From: Cyclobacterium marinum DSM 745 | GTDB lineage: Bacteria > Bacteroidota > Bacteroidia > Cytophagales > Cyclobacteriaceae | Assembly (NCBI RefSeq): GCF_000222485.1 | Contig: NC_015914.1 | Coordinates: forward strand, 3,764,001 to 3,828,000 | DNA length: 64,000 bases | Direction: 5' to 3' | Part shown: positions 9,817 to 18,935 of the stretch, one piece after another | How the letters are laid out: each line of letters starts with the position of its first letter | How positions within the stretch are numbered: the first letter of the stretch is position 1 | Made by a program: the position numbers and the translations under genes | The notes under the pieces: generated by a model | Databases searched by the model: none | Seen by the model: only the letters and a program-made list of their open reading frames with translations | Told to the model about the DNA's origin: nothing

Positions 9817-11208
9817 CTAAGCGTGTATGATTGTAGTAGGGAATAATAAAATGATGGTAGTACCCTTGCCTTTTTCGCTAAGTATATAAATTTTTATCTG
9901 ATATAAATCACAAAGTTTTTTTACAATGGAAAGACCTAAACCGGCTCCATTTATTCTTCCCAGCTCATGGCTCTCACCACGAAAAAATGGCTGATATATT
10001 TTTTTTAATTCCTCATCAGATATCCCTATGCCTTGGTCAATAATCTCTAAACATATACCTTCCTTTTCACGCCTTAATACCAAATTTATATCTTGGGTGT
10101 CAAGTGAGTATTTTATAGCATTCTGAATTAGGTTTTCAAGGATGATTGCGACAGATTTTTCATTGGCCTTTATAAAGCCTTTATTTACAAGTTTTTCTGT
10201 TAATATAATACTGCGTGTAGGGTTCTGTTTTTGGGTGGATTCAATGATGTCTTTTACAAGAAATTTTAAATCTACTTCTTCGTTTTTATGAATGCCTTTT
10301 TGGAGCCTTGCCAAGGTCAACAGTTGATCTAAAATAGCATTTAACTTATCAATGATAATAATACCCTCCCTAATTTTGGCTATGTATTCTTCAGGAGTCC
10401 TAGGTTTTCTTATCAAAACCTCAAAATTCCCTTTCAAAATGGCCAATGGGGTTCTAAGTTCATGAGAAGCATCTGAAGTAAACTGTTTCTCTCTTAATAC
10501 TCCTTTTTCCACCCTTTCTAAAAGATGATTGATAGAAACTGAAAGACTGTTAATTTCATCCTTATACTTGAGTGTAGGGAGTCTCTCATTAAGGTTGTCT
10601 TTGGTGATAATTTCTGCTTTCCTAGTAATATCTAAAATGGGTTGAATACTCTTGGAAGCAAGCCATCTTAAGGTGAGAAAAAGGAACAACAAGACAATAG
10701 GGTAAAGAAAAAATAGAACGGTTTTGAGATTGTTGAGTAGGGATTTGGAGTCTTCAAATGATGTTGCGAGCAATAAGTATCCGGTCAATTCTCCTTCTGT
10801 CAACAATTCAACCTGCATTTGCCTAACTTCTTTTCCATTTAAGTTTAGGTTGAACCCCTTGTTTACCAAAGCGGTACCGGGTTTAAAATAGAGACTATTG
10901 CTTCCCAAATTCGGAGATTTGTCCATGGGATTTCCTTCCTTATCTACAATTTCTATAAAAATAGGATTGAAATTTATCTCTTTATGTTCTTCTTCCTCCC
11001 ATTCGCCTTTGTGAACAAATTTTATTTGACCATCCTCTATTTTGATTTGATTGACATGTTTATTGGTCTCATTTTCAAGATTGTTGTCAATATTTTCCAA
11101 AACAGTAGATTTGACTACTTGGTAAATAAGTAAAAAAGACATTAAGACCATTAGGGCAGAGGCCATGGTTAATTTAAATGAAAGCCTATTTTTATAAGTT
11201 CTTTTCAT
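9817..11208 (-). CDS. Metal-sensing histidine kinase (CusS-like)
   Basis: A 463-residue sensor kinase. Residues 13-35 form TM1, about 36-160 a periplasmic sensor domain with an acidic cluster (WEEEEHKE, 70-77), and 163-180 TM2. A HAMP region (about 181-235) precedes HisKA with phospho-acceptor His249 in SDASHELRTPLAIL. The HATPase domain has N (ENLIQNAIKY), G1 (DQGIGIS) and G2 (GAGLGLSIV) boxes. It overlaps the regulator gene by 4 bp and lies upstream of the RND pump, the classical Cus/Czc layout. The acidic cluster could help bind a cation, but this is only suggestive. Confidence 0.92.
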   Translation of the reverse strand: MKRTYKNRLSFKLTMASALMVLMSFLLIYQVVKSTVLENIDNNLENETNKHVNQIKIEDGQIKFVHKGEWEEEEHKEINFNPIFIEIVDKEGNPMDKSPNLGSNSLYFKPGTALVNKGFNLNLNGKEVRQMQVELLTEGELTGYLLLATSFEDSKSLLNNLKTVLFFLYPIVLLFLFLTLRWLASKSIQPILDITRKAEIITKDNLNERLPTLKYKDEINSLSVSINHLLERVEKGVLREKQFTSDASHELRTPLAILKGNFEVLIRKPRTPEEYIAKIREGIIIIDKLNAILDQLLTLARLQKGIHKNEEVDLKFLVKDIIESTQKQNPTRSIILTEKLVNKGFIKANEKSVAIILENLIQNAIKYSLDTQDINLVLRREKEGICLEIIDQGIGISDEELKKIYQPFFRGESHELGRINGAGLGLSIVKKLCDLYQIKIYILSEKGKGTTIILLFPTTIIHA

Positions 11209-11873
11209 TCCTCTCTGGCCATATAACCTACACCTCTGATCGTTTGAATGTAGTTGTTGTCTTTTGTTAACCCCAGTTTTTTTCTGAGGGAATTAATGAA
11301 TACATCAATCACTCCTGTGTCATAATCAAAGTGTATGTCCCAAACGCTCTCTATAATCCTACTTCTCCGGCAAACTTTGTTTTTGTGCCGAATCAGGTAT
11401 TCCAGAAGGGCAAATTCCTTTTGGGTTAATACCACCTCTTTGCCATTGATTTCTACTCTGTGGTTTTCAGTAAATAAGTTGATAGGTCCTAAACTTAAAG
11501 ACAATTGGTCATCAGATCGAGATCTAAATTGAACCCTTATTCGAGCCAATAATTCTTCGAAATTAAAAGGCTTGCGGATATAGTCATTGGCCCCGGTTTG
11601 TAAGGCGAAAATGGCTTCATCCGAAGTGTCTTTGGCAGTAAGAAAGAGGATGGGTGTGGATGGATATTCTTTTCTGAATTGTCGTGTTATTTCTATCCCA
11701 CTCATACCGGGTAACATCCAATCCACTAAAAGGATATCATAGTATCCTTCCAAGGCCATTTCCAAACCTTTTTTGCCATTGTCGGCAATATCCACTGCAT
11801 AGGCTTCCTCTTCCAGACCTTGTTTCAAAAAGCCCGAAATTCCCGGTTCGTCTTCAATTATTAAAATCCTCAT
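11205..11873 (-). CDS. OmpR-family response regulator (CusR-like)
   Basis: A 222-residue regulator. The receiver domain (1-115) has acidic pair ED at 7-8, phospho-acceptor Asp51 in LLVDWMLPG, TA at 79-80 and Lys101 in YIRKPF. The C-terminal winged helix (about 125-222) has VLTQKEFALLEYL and the closing TIRGVGYMA typical of OmpR/PhoB proteins. It is the first gene of the regulator-kinase operon. The 20-bp box at 11968-11987, 95-114 bp upstream, recurs before the pump gene, which suggests it activates the pump operon and controls itself. Confidence 0.94.
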   Translation of the reverse strand: MRILIIEDEPGISGFLKQGLEEEAYAVDIADNGKKGLEMALEGYYDILLVDWMLPGMSGIEITRQFRKEYPSTPILFLTAKDTSDEAIFALQTGANDYIRKPFNFEELLARIRVQFRSRSDDQLSLSLGPINLFTENHRVEINGKEVVLTQKEFALLEYLIRHKNKVCRRSRIIESVWDIHFDYDTGVIDVFINSLRKKLGLTKDNNYIQTIRGVGYMAREE

Positions 11874-11967
11874 CTCGATAAGCTTTTAAGCCTCCAAGTG
11901 CCTTTTTTTAGTCTTCCCCCTTTTGGAGGGTGCACTTAGGATGCTTATAAAGCAAATTAACAGTTTC

Positions 11968-11987
11968 TTTCTTAAGATTTGCTTAAA
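11968..11987 (-). promoter_or_regulatory. Probable response-regulator box, autoregulatory copy
   Basis: TTTCTTAAGATTTGCTTAAA differs at one position from 9682-9701. Two CTTAA half-sites start at 11971 and 11982, again 11 bp apart. The position, about 100 bp upstream of the regulator start, fits an activator site. The match was found by reading both intergenic regions; no binding data exist. Confidence 0.6.
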
Positions 11988-12041
11988 GGATTATTAATGT
12001 AGTCTAAAATTAAAAATAAGTGAATATGAAATTATTTTTTA

Positions 12042-12206
12042 TCAGAAGTAAAATTTAAAAGTTCTATTAGGGATAAGGACGGTTGTTGAAAGTTCAAAAT
12101 CTGGATTGCCTTGATAACCAAAATTTAACCTTCCAGCTATTTGGCCCATCAGCCTTTTGTTTAGTTGGCTAGTGCTTATATCTCTTAAATTGAAATTGTC
12201 AACTAC
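12042..12206 (-). pseudogene. Possible C-terminal remnant of an exported beta-barrel protein
   Basis: A 54-codon open stretch bounded by stops reads as the tail of a protein (QIAGRLNFGYQGNPDFEL, then TVLIPNRTFKFYF). It ends in an aromatic residue after alternating hydrophobic residues, like outer-membrane barrel ends. The only ATG is at residue 20 and no signal sequence or ribosome site is evident. The rest of the 11874-12318 gap has no recognisable gene. It may be the end of a decayed gene; chance is not excluded. Confidence 0.35.
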
Positions 12207-12318
12207 TTAAATTTATAGACCATTGTTTCCCTTGAATATAACCACTACAATTGATGAATTTCCTGTAAAGATTAAGGATTAAAATGAAAATGATTTCTAA
12301 CCTTTTGTCTATGTTGAA

Positions 12319-12990
12319 TCAATCTTTAAAATTGTGAACGACAAAAGATTTGGTCATTCCTATAAATTTTTCTTTGGTAAGTTTACTTGATGGGAATAAT
12401 TCTTTCATGTCCTTTTTTGACAATAGAAGAATTTCATCTAAGTATTGTTGTGCCTCTTTCTTAGACCATTTTTTAAACCTGCTGAATTTTGTTTTGGTCA
12501 AGATAAAAAACCTGACTTTTTTTGGGATAAACTGAAAATAGGGCAATAAATAATGAGGTTCTATGATGAAATATTTATTGGGAGTTTGAACATAATGATA
12601 CCTGCCAACCCTTATTATTTCCTCTGCCATTTTCTTTTGTTGCCCTCTGTTGTAAAGGTGTTCAATAACTGAATTAGAAAAACCTATATCAAAAGAATTG
12701 TTTTCATAGGCAGATAAATTAGTTCCATCGCCCTTTACAATTTCAAAGTTATTATAAGTTGTTTCTCCGGCTTCTAGGTTTAAAATGGTAATATGTATGC
12801 CGGGAACATTTGCCATGCCGGCATTAATCCAGAATTCTTCATAGCCTCCGACATCCAAGATCTTAACGGGCTTTTTTAATTTTTCAAGTTGTTTCTTGAA
12901 TAATGCCATTCGTTTTTGTCGAAAATTATTCCCCAAGGAGTGTTGAACAGATGAATCGCTAAATGCCCAAGATGTTAAATTTTTAATCAT
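12319..12990 (-). CDS. Class I SAM-dependent methyltransferase
   Basis: A 223-residue methyltransferase. Motif I is VKILDVGGYEEFW near residues 42-54; the usual glycine-rich loop is shortened to DVGGYEEFW. An acidic residue closing beta-2 follows (ILNLEAGE), then VKGDGTNL, and the post-motif FSNSVIEHL is typical of Methyltransf_11/25 members. The substrate is unknown. The gene is monocistronic, with AT-rich gaps of about 110 bp (to the 12042-12206 remnant) downstream and about 590 bp upstream. A perfect hairpin lies just before its start codon. Glycan or lipid-biosynthesis methylation is possible, but no neighbour supports a pathway. Confidence 0.75.
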   Translation of the reverse strand: MIKNLTSWAFSDSSVQHSLGNNFRQKRMALFKKQLEKLKKPVKILDVGGYEEFWINAGMANVPGIHITILNLEAGETTYNNFEIVKGDGTNLSAYENNSFDIGFSNSVIEHLYNRGQQKKMAEEIIRVGRYHYVQTPNKYFIIEPHYLLPYFQFIPKKVRFFILTKTKFSRFKKWSKKEAQQYLDEILLLSKKDMKELFPSSKLTKEKFIGMTKSFVVHNFKD

Positions 12991-13000
12991 AGGTTATAAT

Positions 13001-13024
13001 TATTAAAACGCAATCGTTTTAATA
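13001..13024 (-). promoter_or_regulatory. Perfect inverted repeat before the methyltransferase start
   Basis: TATTAAAACG (13001-13010) and CGTTTTAATA (13015-13024) form a perfect 10-bp inverted repeat with a 4-nt loop, ending 11 bp upstream of the methyltransferase ATG. It would lie in the 5' leader and could be an operator or an mRNA hairpin affecting initiation. No regulator is identified. Confidence 0.4.
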
Positions 13025-13480
13025 AGTTTGGTTATAAAGGGGTTATCAGTAATGTTAAGGACTAAAGGTTAAAAATTTAATGGATTGATAACCTTTAATA
13101 TCAGCCATACCGACTTTTATTATTTTGAGTATATTAAGTTTGCCGACCTATTCTAATATTTCCTTCTTTTATTAATTTCTTTTTCTAGGTCTCAAAATTA
13201 AGGCCATTTATTCCTTTTTATGATTTAACTCAAGAGTTTTTAAGAAATGAAGTCTCAGGATTAATGAATTACCCGAATATTTTATATATACCAATCTTGG
13301 TATTAATTGAATTATAGGAAATTCCAGATTTGGGTTAAATGCCAAATTCATTCTGCCTATTAATGTATTATAAAATATTAATCAGTAATAATTTGAATCC
13401 TAGATAAGAGGGTTTTTATTAAATACTTTTGATATAAACCTAAAAAAATGCTGAAGGATTCACAGTAATTGTTTCGCTTA
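13025..13480. other. AT-rich intergenic stretch without a supported gene
   Basis: No reading frame with a start, ribosome site and protein-like composition was found. A minus-strand open run at about 13205-13375 gives a vaguely barrel-like peptide but is too short and AT-biased to call. The proBA terminator follows. Confidence 0.5.
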
Positions 13481-13535
13481 AAAAAATACGGGGATTGGAT
13501 GATGTTGTAATAATTTTCAACCCCTTCCAATCCCC
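13481..13535 (-). terminator. Rho-independent terminator of proBA
   Basis: GGGGATTGGA (13490-13499) pairs perfectly with TCCAATCCCC (13526-13535). Read on the minus strand, the stem is followed by a 7-T run (complement of 13481-13487). It lies 47 bp after the proA stop. Confidence 0.75.
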
Positions 13536-13581
13536 ATTCTTTGAATTAATGAGAATCATTAATTAATGTTTGTGCAAAGGT

Positions 13582-14832
13582 TTAATTCCTCACCTGACCT
13601 TGACCTTTAATGATCCATTTATAGGAGGTCATTTCTTCAAGAGCCATTGGGCCCCTGGCATGTAATTTTTGTGTGCTTATCCCAATTTCTGCACCAAGGC
13701 CAAATTGTGCCCCATCAGTAAAAGCAGTGGAAGCATTCGCATAGACTGCTGCTGCATCTACCGCCTTAAGGAAGTGATTGATGGTTTTTTCATCTTCAGC
13801 AATGATGGCTTCACTATGTTTACTGCTATATTTAGCGATGTGTTCCAATGCTTCGTTGGTATCAGTGACTACTTTTAGAGACATTTTCATGGAAAGAAAT
13901 TCTGTACCAAAGTGCTCCTGTTCTGCATGATGCAAAAGGTTTTCAGGATACTTTCCCTCCAATGCTTCATAGGCCTGATTGTCAGCATATATGGTCACCT
14001 CTTTTTTTGCCAGAGGCAACGTCATTGCTTCCAAATCGCTTACACGACTTTGGTGAACCAATAAACAGTCGAGTGCATTGCATACGCTAACCCTCCTTGT
14101 TTTTGCGTTGCAAATGATTTCTTTACCCTTTTCAAGATCGGCTGACTGGTCAAAATAGGTATGTACAATGCCTGCCCCTGTTTCTATAACTGGTACCTTG
14201 GAATGTTCCCTTACATAATCTATAAGCCCCTGACTTCCTCGAGGAATAATCATGTCGACGAAACCTACAGCTTGTAATAAAGCTTTGGTAGCTTCTCTTC
14301 CGGCGGGAAGAAGGCTGACGATATCTGTAGAAACCTTGTTTTTTTTGAGGACCTTGTGAATGACATCTACTATGCATGAATTGGAAGCATAAGCATCCGA
14401 TCCTCCTTTTAGAACAAGGGCATTTCCAGTTTTAAGACATAAGCTAAAAACGTCGAAAGTAACATTAGGTCGGGATTCATAAATAATGCCTATGACACCA
14501 ATAGGAACCCTAATCTTTTTTAGTTCCAGGCCATTGTCTAAGGTTTTTCCTGAAATTATTTCCCCAAGTGGGGAATCCAGTTTGGCGACATTTATCAGAT
14601 CACTTGCTATTCCTTCTAATCTTTCTTCGGTTAATTTAAGGCGGTCATATTTTGGGTCATTTGGATTCATACGATCTAAATCCTCCTGGTTGGCATCCAA
14701 AATTTCCGGAGTGTATTTGATGGCTGCCATCGCCAAATCATCTAATATCTTATTTATTTTATCTTCCGACAGCAAAGAAAGGTCTCTGCTTGCTGCCAGT
14801 GTTTTTACAAATAGGTCTTTCTGATTGTTCAT
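13582..14832 (-). CDS. proA: Gamma-glutamyl phosphate reductase
   Basis: A 416-residue NADPH-dependent reductase for the second step of proline synthesis, making glutamate-5-semialdehyde from gamma-glutamyl phosphate. The catalytic cysteine is Cys251 in [14 protein letters not shown]. Other signatures are [15 protein letters not shown] (111-125), [11 protein letters not shown] (141-151) and [12 protein letters not shown]. Length is normal. It lies 29 bp downstream of proB, and the two enzymes normally act as a pair that passes on the unstable acyl phosphate. A strong terminator follows. Confidence 0.97.
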   Translation of the reverse strand: MNNQKDLFVKTLAASRDLSLLSEDKINKILDDLAMAAIKYTPEILDANQEDLDRMNPNDPKYDRLKLTEERLEGIASDLINVAKLDSPLGEIISGKTLDNGLELKKIRVPIGVIGIIYESRPNVTFDVFSLCLKTGNALVLKGGSDAYASNSCIVDVIHKVLKKNKVSTDIVSLLPAGREATKALLQAVGFVDMIIPRGSQGLIDYVREHSKVPVIETGAGIVHTYFDQSADLEKGKEIICNAKTRRVSVCNALDCLLVHQSRVSDLEAMTLPLAKKEVTIYADNQAYEALEGKYPENLLHHAEQEHFGTEFLSMKMSLKVVTDTNEALEHIAKYSSKHSEAIIAEDEKTINHFLKAVDAAAVYANASTAFTDGAQFGLGAEIGISTQKLHARGPMALEEMTSYKWIIKGQGQVRN

Positions 14833-14861
14833 AAGAAATATCTTTTATACCTAAATAGGCA

Positions 14862-15953
14862 TTAATTTAAGTCAGAAATGTAAAGGTAATCATAATGTAC
14901 CAATGGTTTTTGTCCGCTAAGACCAATTTTCTCATTGGCTGTAATGGCATTGTATTCGGCTTTGCCCAAACCAAGTCTGATGCCAGAGGGGTCTACAATA
15001 CGAATAATATCTCCTTTCAAGAAATCTCCTTTTATTTTTGAGATGCCTACGGGTAACAAACTAGTAATTTTGTCGGATAATAAAGCCAATTTAGCCCCTT
15101 CATTGATGGTAACTTCTCCCTTGGAGTAGTTGTCACTGTGTGCAATCCATTTTTTATGATTGTCCTTAATTTTACCGGGCTCAAAGTAAGTGCATTTAAG
15201 CGTTTTGTTATAATAGGCGATTAGCACATCATCTTTTTTACCATTGGCTATCAGTACCTCAATACCAAGATTGGCAGATTTTTTTGCCATCGTCATTTTT
15301 GTAAGCATTCCCCCTCTTCCAAAGGAAGATTTGTGAGTGGAGATGTACTGACTCAAATTAGGCATTTTCTGGCCAACATGCGTGATCAACTCAGCGGAGG
15401 GGTCTGTCGGGTGTCCTTTGTAAATGCCATCAACATTGGTGAGCAAGAGTAGGCTGTCGGCATCCACCATGGCTGCAACCAATCCTGCCAATTCATCATT
15501 GTCGGTAAACATCAATTCGGTTATGGCAACAGCGTCATTTTCATTAATTACCGGCACTACATTATTTTTCAATAAGCCATCCAAACAGTTTTTCATGTTG
15601 AGGTAATGAGCCCTGTCTCTGAAATCTTCCTTTGTCACCATAAGTTGGGCAATGGGATGCCCTTGGTTTGAAAAGAGTTCTTTATACTGTCTGATGAGTT
15701 CTATTTGCCCATAAGCTGCCCAAACCTGCTTTTTAGAGATTGCATCGGTTTTTGGCATTAGGGAAAGGGATTTTCTTCCAAAGGCCACTGCTCCCGAAGT
15801 AACCAAAATAACTTTCAAGCCCTTTTTCAAAAGAAAGGCCATTTGGTCTACTAAACCCGACATGCGGTTGAGATCGGGGCTCCCATCTTCCATGGTTAGT
15901 ACATTGGAACCTATCTTGATGACGACAGTATTGGTTTTACGGCTCATTTTCAT
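14862..15953 (-). CDS. proB: Glutamate 5-kinase with PUA domain
   Basis: A 363-residue kinase for the first, feedback-controlled step of proline synthesis. The amino-acid kinase domain begins VVIKIGSNVLT and includes LVTSGAVAFG, NENDAVA, FTDNDELAG and LLLTNVDGIY. A C-terminal PUA domain (about 280-363, LLPVGISKIKGDFLKGD) gives the full-length form. The ATG at 15953 sits at the end of a leader with a possible TAnnTTTG promoter element. The proB-proA order is standard. Confidence 0.97.
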   Translation of the reverse strand: MKMSRKTNTVVIKIGSNVLTMEDGSPDLNRMSGLVDQMAFLLKKGLKVILVTSGAVAFGRKSLSLMPKTDAISKKQVWAAYGQIELIRQYKELFSNQGHPIAQLMVTKEDFRDRAHYLNMKNCLDGLLKNNVVPVINENDAVAITELMFTDNDELAGLVAAMVDADSLLLLTNVDGIYKGHPTDPSAELITHVGQKMPNLSQYISTHKSSFGRGGMLTKMTMAKKSANLGIEVLIANGKKDDVLIAYYNKTLKCTYFEPGKIKDNHKKWIAHSDNYSKGEVTINEGAKLALLSDKITSLLPVGISKIKGDFLKGDIIRIVDPSGIRLGLGKAEYNAITANEKIGLSGQKPLVHYDYLYISDLN

Positions 15954-15973
15954 TTAGAATAATAGAATGAATG

Positions 15974-15981
15974 CAAAATTA
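15974..15981 (-). promoter_or_regulatory. Possible Bacteroidota -7 element for proBA
   Basis: The minus strand reads TAATTTTG, matching the TAnnTTTG -7 consensus, 20 bp upstream of the proB start codon. No good -33 TTG is present at the usual spacing. The gap 15954-16258 otherwise contains no gene I can support. Confidence 0.3.
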
Positions 15982-16258
15982 GAAAGATTCATTAAATAGT
16001 CTAGTTTACAAAATTCATTTATTGGGCTATTGTAGCATTTTTAGCTTGAATTATGTTTCATGAAGGATTGCCTTTTTTAACCTATTTATACAAGTGTCAG
16101 ATAATCAATGGTATTGGATGGTTTTGTTTTCGGTTTCTATACTTTTTATAGAAGGGAAAAGCTTGCTCTTGCGAATTCAAATGCCTCTCAGGAATAGAAT
16201 ATTACCTTCCTTTTTCCGGTTTAGATTATTATTGATTACTTTGTACAATTGAAGGCAA

Positions 16259-17644
16259 TTGTTTCAAGAAAAAATTATATCACGTTTGGGAGAGTATATC
16301 ATAGCATTTAGTAATTGGATTTGGGGAACCCCTTTGTTGCTACTTTTGACAGGGGGCGGCTTTTTTATGTTGGTTTATTCTGGTTTTATACCTTTTAGGG
16401 GGTTAAAACATGCCATGAAAGTGGTGGGTGGTAAATACGACGACCCCAATGCTTCAGGAGATATTACCTCCTTACAAGCCTTGTCTTCGGCTATTGCAGC
16501 AACTGTAGGTTTAGGGAATATAAGTGGGGTCGCCTTGGCAATTGGAACGGGAGGTCCGGGAGCTATTTTCTGGATGTGGGTCTCTGCCTTTGTAGGGATG
16601 GCAACAAAATTTTTCACTTGTACACTTGCCATTATGTATAGGGGAAAGGATTCTTCAGGACATATCCAGGGAGGTCCCATGTATGTAATTGAAGAAGGAA
16701 TGGGGAAAAAATGGCGATTTCTTTCTGTGATTTTCTGTGTTGCCGGTATCATGGGGCTACTTGCAGTTTTTCAGGCCAATCAGCTGACGGAAGTATTAAG
16801 GGTGGTGATGCTTAGGCCTTGGGGGCTGGATTACGGTCAATCTACCCGGTGGATCATTGGCATTACAATGATGATTTTGGTGGCAATAGTAATATTGGGA
16901 GGTATACAAAGGATAGCAAAAGTAGCATCCCGACTAGTTCCCTTTATGGTTACCATGTATTTCCTAGGCGTATTTGTGATTTTATATAAAAATTTAGGAG
17001 CAGTTCCAGATATGTTTTGGCATATAATCGAAGATGCTTTTTCCGGAAAGGCGGTACTTGGAGGAGCAGTCGGTCAGGTTATTATTACCGGAGCAAGGAG
17101 GGCTGCATTTTCAAATGAGGCAGGGATAGGTACAGCACCTATGGTACATGGTGCTTCAAGAACCAATGAACCTGTACGAGAAGGGCTGATTGCCATGTTG
17201 GGGCCTTTTATTGATACCATTGTGGTTTGTACGTTGACAGCATTGGTGATAATGGTAACAGGAGTGTGGACATCCGGAGAGCAGGATGGTGTGCTACTAA
17301 CCCTCTCGGCATTTGAAAAGGGTTTGCCGGGTATAGGAAAATACATATTATTGGTAGCAGTATTGGTATTTGCACTTTCTACTATGTTCACCTATTCTTA
17401 TTATGGGCACAAGTGCTTTAACTACCTGTTTGGTGCAGATAAGGCTGATTATTACAATTATTTTTATTTGATAACCATTGTGGTAGGGGCGGTGACCTCG
17501 TTAAGAGTGGTCATGAGTTTTGTGGATGGTGTATACGCCATTATGGCTTTTCCCACTATGCTTTCTGCGATTTATCTCTCCCCCAAAGTAGTTGCAGCTA
17601 CAAAAGATTATTTTAAAAGAATGAAAAAACTGGACAAGCAATGA
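16259..17644 (+). CDS. Alanine/glycine:cation symporter family protein (AGCS)
   Basis: A 461-residue sodium-coupled amino-acid symporter of the AlsT/DagA family with about 11 TM helices. Signatures include ATVGLGNISGVALAIGTGGPG (about 82-102), IQGGPMYVIEEG and NEAGIGTAPMVHGAS. The start is TTG: an in-frame TGA lies at 16250-16252, and the next Met is inside TM1, so any later start would cut into that helix. GAAGG at 16251-16255 is close to the start for a ribosome site. Its stop overlaps the glycerate kinase ATG (ATGA). Alanine, glycine or serine uptake is likely; the substrate is not certain. Confidence 0.92.
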   Translation: MFQEKIISRLGEYIIAFSNWIWGTPLLLLLTGGGFFMLVYSGFIPFRGLKHAMKVVGGKYDDPNASGDITSLQALSSAIAATVGLGNISGVALAIGTGGPGAIFWMWVSAFVGMATKFFTCTLAIMYRGKDSSGHIQGGPMYVIEEGMGKKWRFLSVIFCVAGIMGLLAVFQANQLTEVLRVVMLRPWGLDYGQSTRWIIGITMMILVAIVILGGIQRIAKVASRLVPFMVTMYFLGVFVILYKNLGAVPDMFWHIIEDAFSGKAVLGGAVGQVIITGARRAAFSNEAGIGTAPMVHGASRTNEPVREGLIAMLGPFIDTIVVCTLTALVIMVTGVWTSGEQDGVLLTLSAFEKGLPGIGKYILLVAVLVFALSTMFTYSYYGHKCFNYLFGADKADYYNYFYLITIVVGAVTSLRVVMSFVDGVYAIMAFPTMLSAIYLSPKVVAATKDYFKRMKKLDKQ

Positions 17645-18747
17645 ACTGGTTGATCGCACCTAATGCATTTAAGGGAAGTTTGGAAGCTGATGAGGCTGCA
17701 ATAATCATTCGGGACCTGATTCGACTCAGGAACGAAAACGATAATATTGTGACAGCCCCTATCGCAGATGGGGGTGATGGAACCTGTTTTCTCCTGAATC
17801 AGCATTTGGGTTTGACTGAGCATTATGCCGAAGTCAGTGATCCTTTAGGGAGAGCAATTAAGGGGTTTTACGGCTATGAGCCTGCTTCCGGTTCGGCTTA
17901 CCTTGATGTTTCCACAGTTTCTGGGATCAAGTGGCTGAAAACAAATGAGTTGGATCCCTGGAAATGCAGTACCTATGGTACGGGAGAATTAATTAGAGAG
18001 GCGCTAAGCAAAGGTGTGAAAAATATCGTTTTAGGCTTGGGAGGAAGTGCCACTGTAGATATGGGGACAGGAATCCTAGCTGCTTTAGGCGTCCAATTTC
18101 TAGACAAGCATGGGGCCGAATTGGCACTTTTTAGTCCTTACTTTTTAGATAACATCTCCGCTATTCAAGTCAAAGAAAAACTTCCTGAATTGTCATTTAC
18201 ATGTCTTTGTGATGTGAACAACCCTTTCTTAGGTGACAGGGGTGCAATACCTGTATTTGGTCCTCAGAAAGGCCTCAAACCTGAAGATCAATCTAAATTT
18301 TTGGAAGCAGCAAAAAAAGTTTACCATCTTTTTGAAAAAGCAAAAGGCATTGAAATTCAAGACCAAGCATGTTTCGGTGCGGCCGGTGGCATAGCGCTTG
18401 GCTTAAGTGCATTTTTCCCAATCAAGATGGCACAAGGAGCTCATTTTTTCTTCGATAAAATTGATATGTCCCAAAAGATAGCTTTTGCTGATGTGGTAAT
18501 TACCGGTGAAGGAAGGTATGACAACCAGTCTGCAGATGGTAAAGGTAGCTATGAATTGCTTCAACTCGCTCGGGCCCAAGGAAAAAAAGTGTGGATTATA
18601 ACCTCAGGAAATGAGGCAGATGAGGCGGGATTTGATGAGGTGATTAAGTTGGCAGATATGGATTTTAATCTTCCGAATATCCCAGAAAGAGCAGGCGAAA
18701 ATTTGAGGTCATCTTTGGAAAAAAAGTTGAGTGATAAGGGATTCTAG
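17641..18747 (+). CDS. Glycerate kinase (GarK/GlxK family)
   Basis: A 368-residue glycerate 2-kinase-type enzyme that phosphorylates D-glycerate with ATP. It begins LIAPNAFKGSLEADEAA, where the family start is APDSFKGS. It has IADGGDGTCFLL (about 41-52), GLGGSATVDMGTG (about 133-145) and the C-terminal ITGEGRYDNQSADGKG. The length is slightly below the usual 370-380. It is translationally coupled to the AGCS symporter. That pairing could connect uptake of serine or glycine with glycerate metabolism, but this is only an inference. Confidence 0.93.
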   Translation: MNWLIAPNAFKGSLEADEAAIIIRDLIRLRNENDNIVTAPIADGGDGTCFLLNQHLGLTEHYAEVSDPLGRAIKGFYGYEPASGSAYLDVSTVSGIKWLKTNELDPWKCSTYGTGELIREALSKGVKNIVLGLGGSATVDMGTGILAALGVQFLDKHGAELALFSPYFLDNISAIQVKEKLPELSFTCLCDVNNPFLGDRGAIPVFGPQKGLKPEDQSKFLEAAKKVYHLFEKAKGIEIQDQACFGAAGGIALGLSAFFPIKMAQGAHFFFDKIDMSQKIAFADVVITGEGRYDNQSADGKGSYELLQLARAQGKKVWIITSGNEADEAGFDEVIKLADMDFNLPNIPERAGENLRSSLEKKLSDKGF

Positions 18748-18890
18748 GGAGAATATTTTTTTTTCATGTTAAATGATATAAAAAGGCTTTTTTATTATTT
18801 GAAGGTCAGAATTTGACTGGTGAAAAATATTGTTTGTTATTCTCTAATTTAACCAATTATTAAAGTAGGAAAAAAGAGTTTTTTTATTGG

Positions 18891-18898
18891 TATGTTTG
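18891..18898 (+). promoter_or_regulatory. Bacteroidota -7 promoter element before the LruC gene
   Basis: TATGTTTG matches TAnnTTTG, 38 bp upstream of the ATG at 18936. The same octamer precedes the B12 riboswitch at 31311. No clear -33 TTG is seen at 19-20 bp spacing. Confidence 0.4.
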
Positions 18899-18935
18899 CA
18901 TAACTCAATACGAGTTCTATTCAACTTTTTTCGCT

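Noticed and set aside
13205..13375. Minus-strand open run resembling a barrel fragment
   Set aside because: It is short, very AT-rich, lacks a start and differs from any known tail; chance is likely.
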